64,000 nt of DNA from Corynebacterium urealyticum DSM 7109 (GCF_000069945.1 NC_010545.1:2170001-2234000); one strand, 5' to 3'. Counted from the first letter of the stretch, positions 16,473 through 25,579 are shown. Translations and numbers: made by a program. Notes: generated by a model not told the origin, from the letters alone.

Positions 16473-17185
16473 TGAAGCCCTGGAAAGTTCCCTTCCACTG
16501 CCTGTTTTATGCGGGCTGGCTGGTCGGCCAGGTGATCAAGGAGTCGATCGTGATGATGATCGATACCTTCGGCACCGGCCGCCGCATCGCCCCGGTGGTG
16601 ATTTACTACCCGCTGCGGGTCCGTAAGGAACGCGATATCGCCGCCCTCGCGGCCTCCATCACCATCACCCCGGGCACGCTGGCCCTGGGTGTGACGGGCC
16701 CGAAGGAGGTCGACTACGACGCGGAGCGGGGCGAGCGTTCCCCCAACGACGCTTTCGAGGTCAAGACCAGCGAGTACAAAGTGCAGCACCGCGATACCGC
16801 GCAGCGCTTCCTTGCGATCCACGCCATGTACGGCCAGGATCCGCTGGAACTGATGGAAGGCTTCGCCGAGATGGAGGAGACGCTGGTGCCTTCCGTGAGG
16901 GGCATCAAGCAGAACTTCGACGTCGACTCCCTCGTGGAGCGGGGTCGTCCGGGACCGCGCGGTTTCCGTGGTTCCCACGGTGGCCGTGCCTCCGACGAGA
17001 CGGTCTTCGACGTCGAGAAGGTGGACTCCACCCCGCACGCCGCGGCCTACGTCGCCGCCGTCCTGAGCGAGGACTCCGAGGACGGCGCGAAGGAGGAGGC
17101 CCCGAAGCACGACGACTATGCCTTCCGCGACCCCCTGTACCCGAACAAGTACCGCGACCAGAAGAAGAAGAAAAAGGGGAAGTAG
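16472..17185 (+). CDS. mrpE: Mrp antiporter subunit E
   Basis: A 237-residue subunit. The family core spans roughly residues 1-115: WKVPFHCLFYAGWLVGQVIKESIVMMIDTF, then PVVIYYPLRVRKERDIAALAASITITPGTLALGV, the signature of MnhE. The rest is a hydrophilic extension with a GRPGPRGFRGSHGGR basic patch and a lysine-rich end (DQKKKKKGK). MrpE is needed for full antiport activity but is not thought to conduct ions. ATG overlaps the mrpD stop; mrpF follows without a gap. Confidence 0.93.
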   Translation: MKPWKVPFHCLFYAGWLVGQVIKESIVMMIDTFGTGRRIAPVVIYYPLRVRKERDIAALAASITITPGTLALGVTGPKEVDYDAERGERSPNDAFEVKTSEYKVQHRDTAQRFLAIHAMYGQDPLELMEGFAEMEETLVPSVRGIKQNFDVDSLVERGRPGPRGFRGSHGGRASDETVFDVEKVDSTPHAAAYVAAVLSEDSEDGAKEEAPKHDDYAFRDPLYPNKYRDQKKKKKGK

Positions 17186-17464
17186 ATGGGACCCACAACG
17201 CTGCTCTACATCCTGGTCGGCATCGCTGCGGTGATTATCGTCCTTGGTTTGCTGACGGTGCTTTTCCGTGCGGTGAGCACCAAGAACGATGGGCGCCGCG
17301 CGGTGCTTTCCGACATGCTTTTCGCCTGCATGATCGCACTGTTTTTGTGTTTGAGCATCTTCAACCACACGGCGATTACCTACGAGGTCGCGATGTTCGC
17401 GGGGCTGTTTTCCGCCCTGTCGACTGGTGCCGCGGCGCGCATTATCACCCGAGGGAGGCGCTAA
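17186..17464 (+). CDS. mrpF: Mrp antiporter subunit F
   Basis: A small protein of 92 residues with three predicted membrane helices (LLYILVGIAAVIIVLGLLTVLFRA, DMLFACMIALFLCLSIF, YEVAMFAGLFSALSTGAAARI). This size, topology and order in the operon are those of MnhF/MrpF. Sequence identity in this subunit is low between genera, so the call leans partly on position between mrpE and mrpG. It begins immediately after the mrpE stop. Confidence 0.9.
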   Translation: MGPTTLLYILVGIAAVIIVLGLLTVLFRAVSTKNDGRRAVLSDMLFACMIALFLCLSIFNHTAITYEVAMFAGLFSALSTGAAARIITRGRR

Positions 17465-17467
17465 ACC

Positions 17468-17890
17468 ATGGCTGTTTCTACCGCTGCGTCGACGACTGAG
17501 TTTCTGCTGGCTGCATCCGAGCAGGTTGAGTACCAGGAGCCGAGCTGGTTCGCGGTCGTGCTGATCGGCATCCTGGCGATCACCGGCTCCGTGTTCGTGC
17601 TGGTGTCCGCCCGCGCGATGTACCTGGCCCCAGATGCGCTGAGCCAGCTGAACATGACCGGCCCCGCGCTGGGCGTGGGTATTCCGCTGCTGATCTGCGC
17701 GAACCTGGTCTTCCACTTCGCCACCGAGGGCTTCGTGCTGGGGTATCTGATCCGTGCCTGCGTCGCGATCACGGCCTTCCTGGTGATCAGCTCGGTGGGT
17801 TCTTTCTTCATGGGTCGCGCGCTGCACGCCACCCACTGGGATCACACGGTGCCACTCTCCGGTGGTACTCGCCCACCGGACGCAAAGTAG
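17468..17890 (+). CDS. mrpG: Mrp antiporter subunit G
   Basis: The last operon gene encodes 140 residues with three membrane helices: WFAVVLIGILAITGSVFVLVSARAMYLAPDALSQLN, then GIPLLICANLVFHFATEGF and IRACVAITAFLVISSVGSFFMGRALHATHW. The middle part of the first segment is the PhaG/MnhG/YufB signature (a glycine-rich first helix followed by R-x-x-x-P-D). It starts 3 nt after mrpF and a bidirectional terminator follows at 17921. Confidence 0.92.
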   Translation: MAVSTAASTTEFLLAASEQVEYQEPSWFAVVLIGILAITGSVFVLVSARAMYLAPDALSQLNMTGPALGVGIPLLICANLVFHFATEGFVLGYLIRACVAITAFLVISSVGSFFMGRALHATHWDHTVPLSGGTRPPDAK

Positions 17891-17920
17891 CGCCGCTGCT
17901 CCCCTCCCCCAGATAGCGCG

Positions 17921-17954
17921 AAGGCCGCCCAGAGGATTTCCTCTGGGCGGCCTT
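17921..17954. terminator. Bidirectional terminator between mrpG and ohr
   Basis: A perfect 15-bp stem, 17921-17935 (AAGGCCGCCCAGAGG) with 17940-17954, encloses a 4-nt loop and is flanked by A and T residues on opposite sides. It separates the convergent genes mrpG and ohr. Confidence 0.92.
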
Positions 17955-17980
17955 TCGCTGTGTGCTAGTTAGTCAGCGGC

Positions 17981-18406
17981 TTAGGCGACCTTGGCGACGA
18001 CCTCCACGTCGGTGTCGCCGCGCATTGCCTTGGAGTACGGGCAGAAGGCGTGGGCCGCCTGCACGAGCTCATCGGCCTGCGCCTGCTCCACACCGAAGAG
18101 GGTGGCCTCGATGCGGGAGGTGATGCGGAAACCCTCATCGACGGAGTTCAGGGTGCACTCCACCAGAACCTCGGGAGCCTTGGAAAGATCCACGCCGTTG
18201 TCCTTCATCTGCTTCTGCAGCGCACCGTTGAAGCAGGCCGCCCAGCCAGCAGCGACGAGCTGCTCCGGGTTGGTGCCCTCGCCGGAGCCGCCGAGCTCCT
18301 TCGGCGGGCGGACGTCCAGGTCGATCTGGCGGTCCGAGGTAGCGACGTGGCCGTCGCGGCCGCCGCCGGTGGACAGTGCCTTCGCGTTGTATAGCGCCTT
18401 GCTCAT
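17981..18406 (-). CDS. ohr: Organic hydroperoxide resistance protein (Ohr/OsmC family)
   Basis: This 141-residue thiol peroxidase reduces organic hydroperoxides with its two catalytic cysteines: C58 in AAGWAACFNGAL and C122 in AHAFCPYSKAMRG. The N-terminal ALYNAKALSTGGGRDGHVATSD is the Ohr-specific segment that separates it from OsmC proper. The start is followed upstream by AAGGAG on the minus strand. It lies next to katA on the same strand with a 51-bp gap, so the pair likely forms a peroxide defence unit. No MarR-type OhrR gene is visible nearby. Confidence 0.95.
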   Translation of the reverse strand: MSKALYNAKALSTGGGRDGHVATSDRQIDLDVRPPKELGGSGEGTNPEQLVAAGWAACFNGALQKQMKDNGVDLSKAPEVLVECTLNSVDEGFRITSRIEATLFGVEQAQADELVQAAHAFCPYSKAMRGDTDVEVVAKVA

Positions 18407-18457
18407 GGAAAACTCCTTCGCTGGTTGCTTAAACCTTGCTCTGCTGCCCGAGTGTAC

Positions 18458-20074
18458 TTACTTGCTGGCGGTGAAGACTTCCTTCACCCGCGCCGCAAGC
18501 TCCTCGTCCACGTGGCCCCAGTAGGTGTAGCACTGCTGTTCCACCTGCTCAGAGACACCAGCCATCGCTCCTGCGATGTTCTTGGCCAGGCGTTCGCGCT
18601 GCTCGTCGTCCATGACCTCGCGGACGAGCTGACGGGCCTGTACGAAGTCATCGTCCTCTTCGTGGCGGTGGTAGGCGCCGTAGGTCAGGTCGCCGCCGTA
18701 GTTCTCATCGAACAGGCCGAGATCATCGGCCAGGCCGGTGCCGGATTCCGCGCCGCGACCGAAGCCATACTGGGACTCGCCGGCGGCCACACCCTTCTGG
18801 ACCACGCCCGAGCCGTCGGAGGTGTCCTGGGTGCCCTCGCCACGCTCGAAGCGGTTCGGGGAGTACACCGGGGTGTCGCGCGGCGGGAACTCATAGGCCA
18901 TCGCGCCGTCCTTGGTGTTGTACCGGTTCAGATCCTGGCGGATCGGGCGGTTCACCGGCAGCTGGGAGTTGTTCGCACCGAGGCGGTAACGCTGGGTGTC
19001 CTGGTAGGCGAAGACGCGGGCGAGCAGCATCTTGTCCGGGGAGAAGCCCACGCCCGGCACGATGTTCGACGGTGCGAAGGCGGCCTGCTCGATCTGCGCG
19101 AAGTGGTTCTCCGGGTTCTGGTTCAACGTGAAGTGGCCGACGTCGATCAGCGGGTAGTCCTTCTGCGACCAGGTCTTGGTCAGATCGAAGGGGTTCCAGC
19201 GGTAATCCTTGGCCTCCTCGAAGGGCATGATCTGCACCTTGACGTCCCAGGTCGGGTAGTCGCCGCGCTCGATGGCGTCGAAGAGGTCCTGACGGTTGTG
19301 GTCGAAGTCGCCGGCACCGACGATCTGGTTGGCCTCTTCGTCGGTGAGAGTCTTCCAACCCTGGCGGGTCTTGAAGTGGTACTTCACCCAGAAGCGCTCA
19401 CCAGCGGCGTTGATCCACTGATAGGTGTGGGAGCCGAAACCATCCATGTGGCGGAAGTTGGCTGGGATGCCGCGGTCGCCCATGAGGTAGGTGACCTGGT
19501 GGGCGGACTCCGGGGAGCGGGTCCAGAAGTCCCACTGCATGTCCGCAGAGCGCAGGCCGTTGTTCAGGCGCTTCTGGGAGCGGATGAAGTCCGGGAACTT
19601 CACGCCATCGCGGAGGAAGAACACCGGGGTGTTATTGCCCACGATGTCGTAGTTACCCTCCTGGGTGTAGAACTTCAGGCTGAAGCCACGCACGTCGCGC
19701 ACGGTATCCGGGAAGCCGAGCTCACCGGCGACCGTGGAGAAGCGGGCGAGCATCGGGGTGACGCGCCCCTTCTGGAAGAGGTCAGCCTTCGTGTACTGGG
19801 AGACGTCCTCGGTAATGGTCAGCTCACCGAACGCACCGGAGCCCTTGGCGTGGACGTTGCGCTCCGGAATGCGCTCGCGGTTGAAGGACTGGTGCTTTTC
19901 CACCAGCGAGACGTCGTGCAGCGCGATTGGTCCCTGGTCTCCGACGGTGGCGGAGTGCTCCTGGGTGGTAATTGGTGCACCGTTGTTTCGGGTGGCATGA
20001 CCGGTGACGGGGCACACACCCCGGGATGCGATGTCCTTGGCGGTCAGGTTGCCGATGTTCTTCTGGTCAGTCAC
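18458..20074 (-). CDS. katA: Catalase (monofunctional, heme)
   Basis: The 538-residue protein is a clade 3-sized catalase. Catalytic His75 lies in IPERNVHAKGSGAFGE, the distal Asn in YDIVGNNTPVFFLRD (about 147), and the proximal heme-ligand Tyr in RVFAYQDTQRYRLG near residue 360. RFSTVAGELGFPDTVRDVRGF is also standard. The start is GTG with AGGAGG 7 nt upstream. In C. glutamicum katA is likewise adjacent to sigC, and OxyR controls it there; no OxyR gene is in this window. The protein requires heme, and the heme enzyme cpfC lies about 2.4 kb away. Confidence 0.97.
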   Translation of the reverse strand: MTDQKNIGNLTAKDIASRGVCPVTGHATRNNGAPITTQEHSATVGDQGPIALHDVSLVEKHQSFNRERIPERNVHAKGSGAFGELTITEDVSQYTKADLFQKGRVTPMLARFSTVAGELGFPDTVRDVRGFSLKFYTQEGNYDIVGNNTPVFFLRDGVKFPDFIRSQKRLNNGLRSADMQWDFWTRSPESAHQVTYLMGDRGIPANFRHMDGFGSHTYQWINAAGERFWVKYHFKTRQGWKTLTDEEANQIVGAGDFDHNRQDLFDAIERGDYPTWDVKVQIMPFEEAKDYRWNPFDLTKTWSQKDYPLIDVGHFTLNQNPENHFAQIEQAAFAPSNIVPGVGFSPDKMLLARVFAYQDTQRYRLGANNSQLPVNRPIRQDLNRYNTKDGAMAYEFPPRDTPVYSPNRFERGEGTQDTSDGSGVVQKGVAAGESQYGFGRGAESGTGLADDLGLFDENYGGDLTYGAYHRHEEDDDFVQARQLVREVMDDEQRERLAKNIAGAMAGVSEQVEQQCYTYWGHVDEELAARVKEVFTASK

Positions 20075-20169
20075 GGTGATCCTCCTTAGGGAATGTGGCT
20101 TCCATCACCCAGGTTGCCACAGTGGCGACCATGCCGCCACAGCCTTTACTTATCAATCAATATTTCATA

Positions 20170-20187
20170 AATAGGCTAACGCCTATT
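20170..20187. promoter_or_regulatory. Inverted repeat upstream of katA, putative operator
   Basis: AATAGGC and GCCTATT form a perfect 7-bp dyad around TAAC, about 95 bp upstream of the katA start and 115 bp upstream of sigC, in an AT-rich stretch that probably holds the divergent promoters. The core resembles, but does not match, a DtxR box. The regulator is not identified. Confidence 0.4.
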
Positions 20188-20302
20188 GAGTCGGTACGCA
20201 ACCATTGCCCCTACCTATCGATGGATCGACGAACGCCACTCCCGCATCCCGCTACGCATGGAAGCGTGAAAACCCCAGGCCACTGCTAAACTGGTCTTTA
20301 AC

Positions 20303-20965
20303 ATGAGCAACTTCTCTCCCTCCTCCACTGGCCGCCACGGCCACACCGCCGAGGTCGACGCGCACGTCACCGACCTCGCGCTGCGCGCCGCCCGGGGAGA
20401 TAAGGCAGCGCTCAACGAGTTCATCGCCGCCACCCACGATGACGTCTGGCGGCTGCTGGCCCACTTGGCGAACCCAGACCAGGCGGATGACCTCACCCAG
20501 GAGACCTACCTGCGGGTACTCTCCGCCCTCCCCCGCTTCGCCGCCCGTTCCACGGCCCGCACCTGGATCCTTTCCCTGGCCCGGCGCGTGTGGGTGGATA
20601 GCATCCGCCACGATATGGCCCGCCCCCGCAAGTCCGCCGCCGAGTGGGAGGACGCCGCCGGAGATACCCCCGCGGCAGAGACCACGGGTGGCTCCAGCTG
20701 GGTGGAGTGGCTGGACACCCAGGACATGCTCAACTCCCTGGAGCCGGACCGCCGGGAGGCGCTGATCCTCACCCAGATGCTGGGCTACACCTACGCGGAG
20801 GCCGCGAAGATCGCGAACGTACGAACCGGCACCATTCGCTCCCGTGTTGCCCGCGCCCGGGCCGAGCTGGTCGATATGCAGCAGGCACAGCAGGCCCGCC
20901 AGGAGCGCCAGCAGGCAGAGACCACCGGGACCACCCGCCTGGGGCGGCGGCTGTGGCAGGCGTAG
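20303..20965 (+). CDS. sigC: ECF RNA polymerase sigma factor SigC
   Basis: The 220-residue protein has sigma region 2 (ALNEFIAATHDDVWRLLAHLANPDQADDLTQETYLRVLSALPRF, then ARTWILSLARRVWVDSIRH) and region 4 (LEPDRREALILTQMLGYTYAEAAKIANVRTGTIRSRVARARAEL). It closely resembles mycobacterial SigC in region 2 and sits beside katA as in C. glutamicum, where SigC responds to impaired cytochrome aa3 oxidase. No anti-sigma factor gene follows. A -10-like TAAACT lies at 20287-20292, 10 nt before the ATG, with no Shine-Dalgarno. The C-terminal 30 residues are Gln/Arg-rich. Confidence 0.93.
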   Translation: MSNFSPSSTGRHGHTAEVDAHVTDLALRAARGDKAALNEFIAATHDDVWRLLAHLANPDQADDLTQETYLRVLSALPRFAARSTARTWILSLARRVWVDSIRHDMARPRKSAAEWEDAAGDTPAAETTGGSSWVEWLDTQDMLNSLEPDRREALILTQMLGYTYAEAAKIANVRTGTIRSRVARARAELVDMQQAQQARQERQQAETTGTTRLGRRLWQA

Positions 20966-21011
20966 CGCCCGAGCCTGACGTCCTAAAAAATTTAGCGCGT
21001 ACCCTGGGGTC

Positions 21012-22496
21012 ATGAGCGAGACAGTCTTCGAGCAGACCCTAGATCACCCCATTGAGCAGGTCTGGCGCGTGCACGCCACGCCGGGGATCGTCACCCGGCT
21101 GACGCCCGGCTTCACGCGCGTCCGGCTGCTGCAGGAGGCCGGGAATCTGAAGAGCGGGCTGACTCGCATGCGTTTCCCCGGTGGCGTGGTGTGGGAGGGC
21201 AAGCACGACCCGGGGTTCTACCGCCCGCTCGTCGCGGCCAGCGGTGGCCAGCCGGCGCACGTGGACTCCCCGGCACAGTTCTCGGACGTCTGTGCGACTC
21301 CCGGGATCGGTTCGGCGTTCGGTTGGCGGCATGTCCATTCTTTTCAGGACGTCCACGCCGGCGGCGGAACTCTGCTGCGTGATCGGATCACCACGAACGC
21401 ACCTGGATTCATCGCAGACCAGCTGCTCAAGGGGGTTTTCGGCTACCGCCAGGCGCAGCTGGCGGGGGATCTGAAGCACCTGCAGCAGGCCCGGGGCTGG
21501 GCCGGGGAATCGACCCGCGAGATGACGATCGCGGTAACCGGAGCAACCGGTGCAGTGGGAACGCAGCTGTGCGCGCTGCTGCAGCTGGCGGGGCACCGGG
21601 TGATCCGGCTGAGCCGGAACCCGCAGCCGCTCATCGATGAGGCGAATGCGCGCCCCGGCGGGGCGGCGGTGCATTACCGGGCATGGGATCCGGAGCACCC
21701 GGCCGAGGACCTGCTGGCCGATGTGGATGCGGTGGTGCACCTGGCTGGTAGTTCGATTGCGGGCAGGTTCACGGAGGAGCACCTGGCGAAGGTCGCGGGC
21801 TCGCGGATCGAGCCGACCCGCAAGCTCGCGGAGCTGGCGGCACGTACCGGCCAGGTGCATACCTTCGTGTCAGCCTCGGCGGTGGGCTTCTACGGGGCCG
21901 ATGCCTCGGAGCCGGTCGATGAAACCGCCCCGGCGGATGAGAATTCGACGTTGGGCCGGATCGTCCGGGATTGGGAGGCCGCGACGGAGCCCGCGGTGGC
22001 TGCCGGGCTGCGCGTCGTGCAGGTACGCACCGGTCTGGTCATGGCGGCGGGCACTGCCCTGCTGGATCTGCTGACCGCGCAGGCGAAGCTGGGTGGCGGG
22101 GCGCTCGGCAGCGGGCGGCAGTTCTTCCCGTGGATCGCGATGAATGACCTGGTGGATATCTACCACCGGGCGCTGACCGACCCGATGCTGGAAGGGCCGG
22201 TGAACGCGGTGGCGCCGGGGATCGTGCGCAACCGGGAGTTCATGGCCACGCTGGCGGAAGTGGGCGGCAACCCGCTGCTCCCGCGGAGCCTGCGGGGCAC
22301 ATTGCAGGTACCGGTCCCGGCGGCCGGGCCCCGGCTGCTGCTGGGCGAGGATGGTGCCGCGGAGCTGGCACTGGCGGACCAGAACGTCCGCCCCGCCGTG
22401 CTGGCCGATATGGGGCACGAGTTCCGCACCCCGGAGCTAGCCGACGCGCTGCGGCACGAGTTGGGGAAGAACCCGGCGAGCCCACTACAGTCATAG
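21012..22496 (+). CDS. SRPBCC domain fused to TIGR01777-type NAD(P)-dependent epimerase
   Basis: A 494-residue fusion. Residues 1-155 form an SRPBCC/START-like ligand-binding domain (ETVFEQTLDHPIEQVWRVHATPGIVTRLTPGF). Residues from about 170 form an SDR domain with the nucleotide-binding AVTGATGAVGTQLCALL, and the last 50 or so residues are the DUF1731 C-terminal domain. This combination is widespread in Actinobacteria and is sometimes annotated as a cell division inhibitor of the YfcH/SulA type, which is not supported by experiment here. TACCCT 6 nt before the ATG and no Shine-Dalgarno suggest a leaderless mRNA. The ferrochelatase gene starts 4 nt after its stop. Confidence 0.9.
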   Translation: MSETVFEQTLDHPIEQVWRVHATPGIVTRLTPGFTRVRLLQEAGNLKSGLTRMRFPGGVVWEGKHDPGFYRPLVAASGGQPAHVDSPAQFSDVCATPGIGSAFGWRHVHSFQDVHAGGGTLLRDRITTNAPGFIADQLLKGVFGYRQAQLAGDLKHLQQARGWAGESTREMTIAVTGATGAVGTQLCALLQLAGHRVIRLSRNPQPLIDEANARPGGAAVHYRAWDPEHPAEDLLADVDAVVHLAGSSIAGRFTEEHLAKVAGSRIEPTRKLAELAARTGQVHTFVSASAVGFYGADASEPVDETAPADENSTLGRIVRDWEAATEPAVAAGLRVVQVRTGLVMAAGTALLDLLTAQAKLGGGALGSGRQFFPWIAMNDLVDIYHRALTDPMLEGPVNAVAPGIVRNREFMATLAEVGGNPLLPRSLRGTLQVPVPAAGPRLLLGEDGAAELALADQNVRPAVLADMGHEFRTPELADALRHELGKNPASPLQS

Positions 22497-22499
22497 GTT

Positions 22500-23765
22500 A
22501 TGAGCGCTACGGATTCTGCTTTCGCTGCCGCACCGGCTGGCCGGTCGGCTCTGCTGTTCCTTTCCTTCGGCGGGCCCGAGAAGTCGGAGGATGTGATCCC
22601 GTTCCTGGAGAACGTGACCCGCGGCCGGGGCATCCCCCGCGAACGGCTGGAGAAGGTCGGGGAGCACTATTACGCCCTGGGCGGGCGCTCCCCCATCAAT
22701 GACCAGAATAAGCAGATCATCGCGAATATTGAGGCCGAGCTGGCCACCCGTGGCGTGGACCTGCCCGTGTACTTCGGCAACCGCAACTGGGAACCGTATG
22801 TCGAGGACACGATGGTGCAGCTGGCCCGCGAGGGCTTCGACACGGTGTACGTGTTCGTCACCAGCGCCTGGGGTGGCTACTCGGGTTGTGGGCAGTACAA
22901 CGAGGACATCCGCCGTGCCCTGGACGCGGTGCGCGAGGCCGGGCTGGAGGCGCCGCGAGTGCAGCGCCTGCCGCACTTCCACGATCCTCCGGCGTTCATC
23001 GCCGCCTTCGCCGCTGCGGTGGACGCGGCGCGCGCGGAGCTTCCCGCTTCCGTCCAGGACGACGCCGACCTGGTGTTTACCGCGCATTCCGTGCCCAATA
23101 AGGCGGACGATACCGGCGGGCCGCGCAGCTACGGGGGCAACCTGTACTCCGAGCAGGTGCTCAATGCCTCCCGTCTGATCCAGGAGGCCTCGAGCTTCGC
23201 GGGCCAGCCTGGTTCGGGCGCGTCCCTGGGGTGGACGGGCCAGCTGGCGGCGGGCAAGCCGGTGGGCGGCCGCGGGGACGGCCCGGCCCACACGGGTGAG
23301 ACCGCGGGCGTGGACCTTGGCGTGGGCACTGCCTATGACGTGGAGTTGGTGTGGCAGTCCCGCTCCGGTTCGCCACATGTGCCGTGGCTGGAGCCGGATG
23401 TGTGCGATCACCTCGAGGCGCGCGTAGCGGCGGGTAATAAGCGCCCGATCGTGCTCTGCCCGGTGGGATTCATCACCGACCACGTGGAGGTCATGTGGGA
23501 CCTGGACACGGAGGTCCGGGAGGTCGCGGAGGAGCACGGGGTGCCCTTCGTGCGGGCGGCGACGCCGGGCCTGGATTCCAGCTTCGCCAGCATGATCGTG
23601 GACCTGGTCGCGGAGGTCGCTGACGGCGAGCTGCCGGTTGCCGAGTTCACCGAGTCACAGCGTGCTGCGGCGGAGCTGGTGAAGAAGTTGGGGACGGTGC
23701 CGAACTTCGGTGGCACCTGCGACGGTGCGCCCTGCGCACCGGGTTGCTGCGGGGCCCAGCGCTAA
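22500..23765 (+). CDS. cpfC: Coproporphyrin III ferrochelatase
   Basis: This 421-residue enzyme inserts iron into coproporphyrin III in the actinobacterial heme pathway. Family motifs: LLFLSFGGPEKSEDV, the catalytic TAHSVP (His196) and PVGFITDHVEVMWDLD (Glu330). The C-terminus CDGAPCAPGCCGAQR supplies cysteines for the [2Fe-2S] cluster of actinobacterial members. It is longer than the roughly 370 residues usual for the genus because residues about 234-282 form a Gly/Ala-rich insertion between NASRLIQEASS and VELVWQSRSG. TACAGT (22486-22491), 8 nt before the ATG, lies inside the end of the previous gene, so a separate leaderless start is possible. Confidence 0.93.
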   Translation: MSATDSAFAAAPAGRSALLFLSFGGPEKSEDVIPFLENVTRGRGIPRERLEKVGEHYYALGGRSPINDQNKQIIANIEAELATRGVDLPVYFGNRNWEPYVEDTMVQLAREGFDTVYVFVTSAWGGYSGCGQYNEDIRRALDAVREAGLEAPRVQRLPHFHDPPAFIAAFAAAVDAARAELPASVQDDADLVFTAHSVPNKADDTGGPRSYGGNLYSEQVLNASRLIQEASSFAGQPGSGASLGWTGQLAAGKPVGGRGDGPAHTGETAGVDLGVGTAYDVELVWQSRSGSPHVPWLEPDVCDHLEARVAAGNKRPIVLCPVGFITDHVEVMWDLDTEVREVAEEHGVPFVRAATPGLDSSFASMIVDLVAEVADGELPVAEFTESQRAAAELVKKLGTVPNFGGTCDGAPCAPGCCGAQR

Positions 23766-23921
23766 GCCAACCGCGGCATTGGGGCTAACCGTTGCGCCCA
23801 GGCCTCGGAGAATTCGCTGCAGGCTCGGTTCGGGTACTCCCTGTTCGCCGGGTGGCGGGAGGCGCTAGCATCGGGAAGGTCAACTTTCCCCAACCGTCAT
23901 GAAAGGGTCGTGACGCACGAG

Positions 23922-25445
23922 ATGGCGAATCCCTATAACCAAGACCCCACCGACCCGGCAGCGGGTCCGGACGCGACCGGGCCTGCGAACGCTGATCGCG
24001 CCGCGACAACTGACAGCGCCGCCGCAACCGACGGCAACGCTGCGGTAAACGGCGACGTCCCGGTCGGCGACGTCGCTGCTCAGGGCACCACGAGCGACGT
24101 CGCTGCTCAGGGCACCGCTGCCGACGGCACCGTCGCGGATGGCGCAACACCGGTGAACGGCGCGGCTCCTGCGGACGACACCGCGGATGGCACCGTCCCT
24201 GGCGAAGGACAAGGGCAGAATAAGCCGGCGGGCCCGATGGCGCTGTCCATCGGCACGGCGATCATGTCGATCGCAGCTATCGCGGTGATCTTCCTGACCT
24301 TCCTGTGGCCCGCCCAGAATGCCGAACCGCAGAACATCCCGGTTGGCATCGCAGCCTCGGAGAAGACCTTCAACGAGCTCGACAGCCAGATGAAGGAGGT
24401 CGCGGAGCAGAACCAGCTCACCGTCCCCTTCCAGATGGAGCGCTACGAGGACGCCTCCGCCGCGCGCACCGCGGTGAAGAATAACGAGGTGCAGGGCGCG
24501 CTGGTGATCCCTGACGAGCCGGGGCAGGTGCGTGCGCTGCTGGCGTCCGCGAATGGGCTGGAGCCCTCCCGGTCGATCGCGGAGTTCGCCCAGGAGGTCA
24601 ACCAGCTGCCGGCGCAGCGCGCACAGCTCGAGGGTAAGCAGCCTTCCCAGGAGGTCATGCAGGCCGCGATGGCTGGTCCGGACATCCAGGACCTGGTGCC
24701 GATGTCCCAGCAGGAGCAGCAGGGCAAGACGCTGGGGAAGATGACGCTTCCGCTGGTCTTCGCCGGTCTGCTGCTGGGGCTCGCTTCGGTCGGCCTGCTG
24801 CGTGGTGCTCAGCAGCGAGTGCTGACCCTGCTGGCGGGCTCGGTGCTCGGCGGCTTGATCGCGGCTGTTGTAACCGTGCTGACCGTGGGTTATGTGGACG
24901 GCAACCTGGTGTCCCTGTGGCTCTCCTTCGCCCTGGGCATCCTGGCTATTTCCGCTCCGGTGGCGGGCCTCGGCGCGCTGCTGGGTGGCTACGGGGCGTG
25001 GATCGGCGTGGCGATCCCGGTGCTGGCTTACCCGCTCTCCGGCGCGATCGAGCCACGTGAGTTCCTCGGCGGCTTGGGCAGCCTCGGCGAGTTCCTGGCC
25101 CCGGGTGCTGTGACGACGCTGAACAAGCTGCTGGTGCACTTCCCGGACGCTGCGCTGTGGAAGCCGCTGTTGGCGCTACTGGCCTGGTCGGTGCTGGGCA
25201 TCGCGCTGATCGCGGTGGGTCAGCTGCGCGACCAGCAGGAGGCTACCGAGGTCACTGGCGCGGATATCCAGGATCCCGCTGCCCTGGGGAATGGCGAGAG
25301 CACCGCGGGAGCCACGAACGGCGCGCTGACCGAGAGTGGCGCGCTGACCGAAACCGGCGCCGCCGTCCACGGCACCCCGCAGTCGGTTGCTGGCGAGGGC
25401 ATCAACAATCCTGCTGAGGGCCCAACCAATACGGAGCGCGGCTAG
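23922..25445 (+). CDS. Membrane protein, YhgE/Pip or ABC-2-like
   Basis: About 507 residues. The first 100 are low complexity (Ala, Asp, Thr, Gly) and include a short duplication, DVAAQGT twice. A first membrane helix (ALSIGTAIMSIAAIAVIFLTFLW) is followed by an extracytoplasmic domain of about 150 residues (NIPVGIAASEKTFNELDSQMKEVAEQNQ) and then five or six helices from about residue 275, ending in a hydrophilic Thr/Gly-rich tail. This layout resembles the YhgE/Pip and ABC-2 permease superfamily; no ATPase gene is adjacent. A GTG four codons upstream (23910), preceded by GAAAGGG, is an equally good start. Function unknown. Confidence 0.7.
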   Translation: MANPYNQDPTDPAAGPDATGPANADRAATTDSAAATDGNAAVNGDVPVGDVAAQGTTSDVAAQGTAADGTVADGATPVNGAAPADDTADGTVPGEGQGQNKPAGPMALSIGTAIMSIAAIAVIFLTFLWPAQNAEPQNIPVGIAASEKTFNELDSQMKEVAEQNQLTVPFQMERYEDASAARTAVKNNEVQGALVIPDEPGQVRALLASANGLEPSRSIAEFAQEVNQLPAQRAQLEGKQPSQEVMQAAMAGPDIQDLVPMSQQEQQGKTLGKMTLPLVFAGLLLGLASVGLLRGAQQRVLTLLAGSVLGGLIAAVVTVLTVGYVDGNLVSLWLSFALGILAISAPVAGLGALLGGYGAWIGVAIPVLAYPLSGAIEPREFLGGLGSLGEFLAPGAVTTLNKLLVHFPDAALWKPLLALLAWSVLGIALIAVGQLRDQQEATEVTGADIQDPAALGNGESTAGATNGALTESGALTETGAAVHGTPQSVAGEGINNPAEGPTNTERG

Positions 25446-25521
25446 CCCAGTGATTGGGGCGCACCCCGCGGCGGGCGCCCCACATAGCTAACCCCAGGCA
25501 CCACATCCCCTCAGACAAGAC

Positions 25522-25560
25522 AAAGGGAGCGGCCTAGCGAGATGCTAGGCCGCTCCCTTT
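25522..25560. terminator. Bidirectional terminator
   Basis: AAAGGGAGCGGCCTAGC (from 25522) pairs perfectly with GCTAGGCCGCTCCCTTT (to 25560) around a 5-nt loop. It lies between the convergent membrane-protein gene and asd. Confidence 0.93.
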
Positions 25561-25579
25561 CGCTATGCGCCGGGCGACG

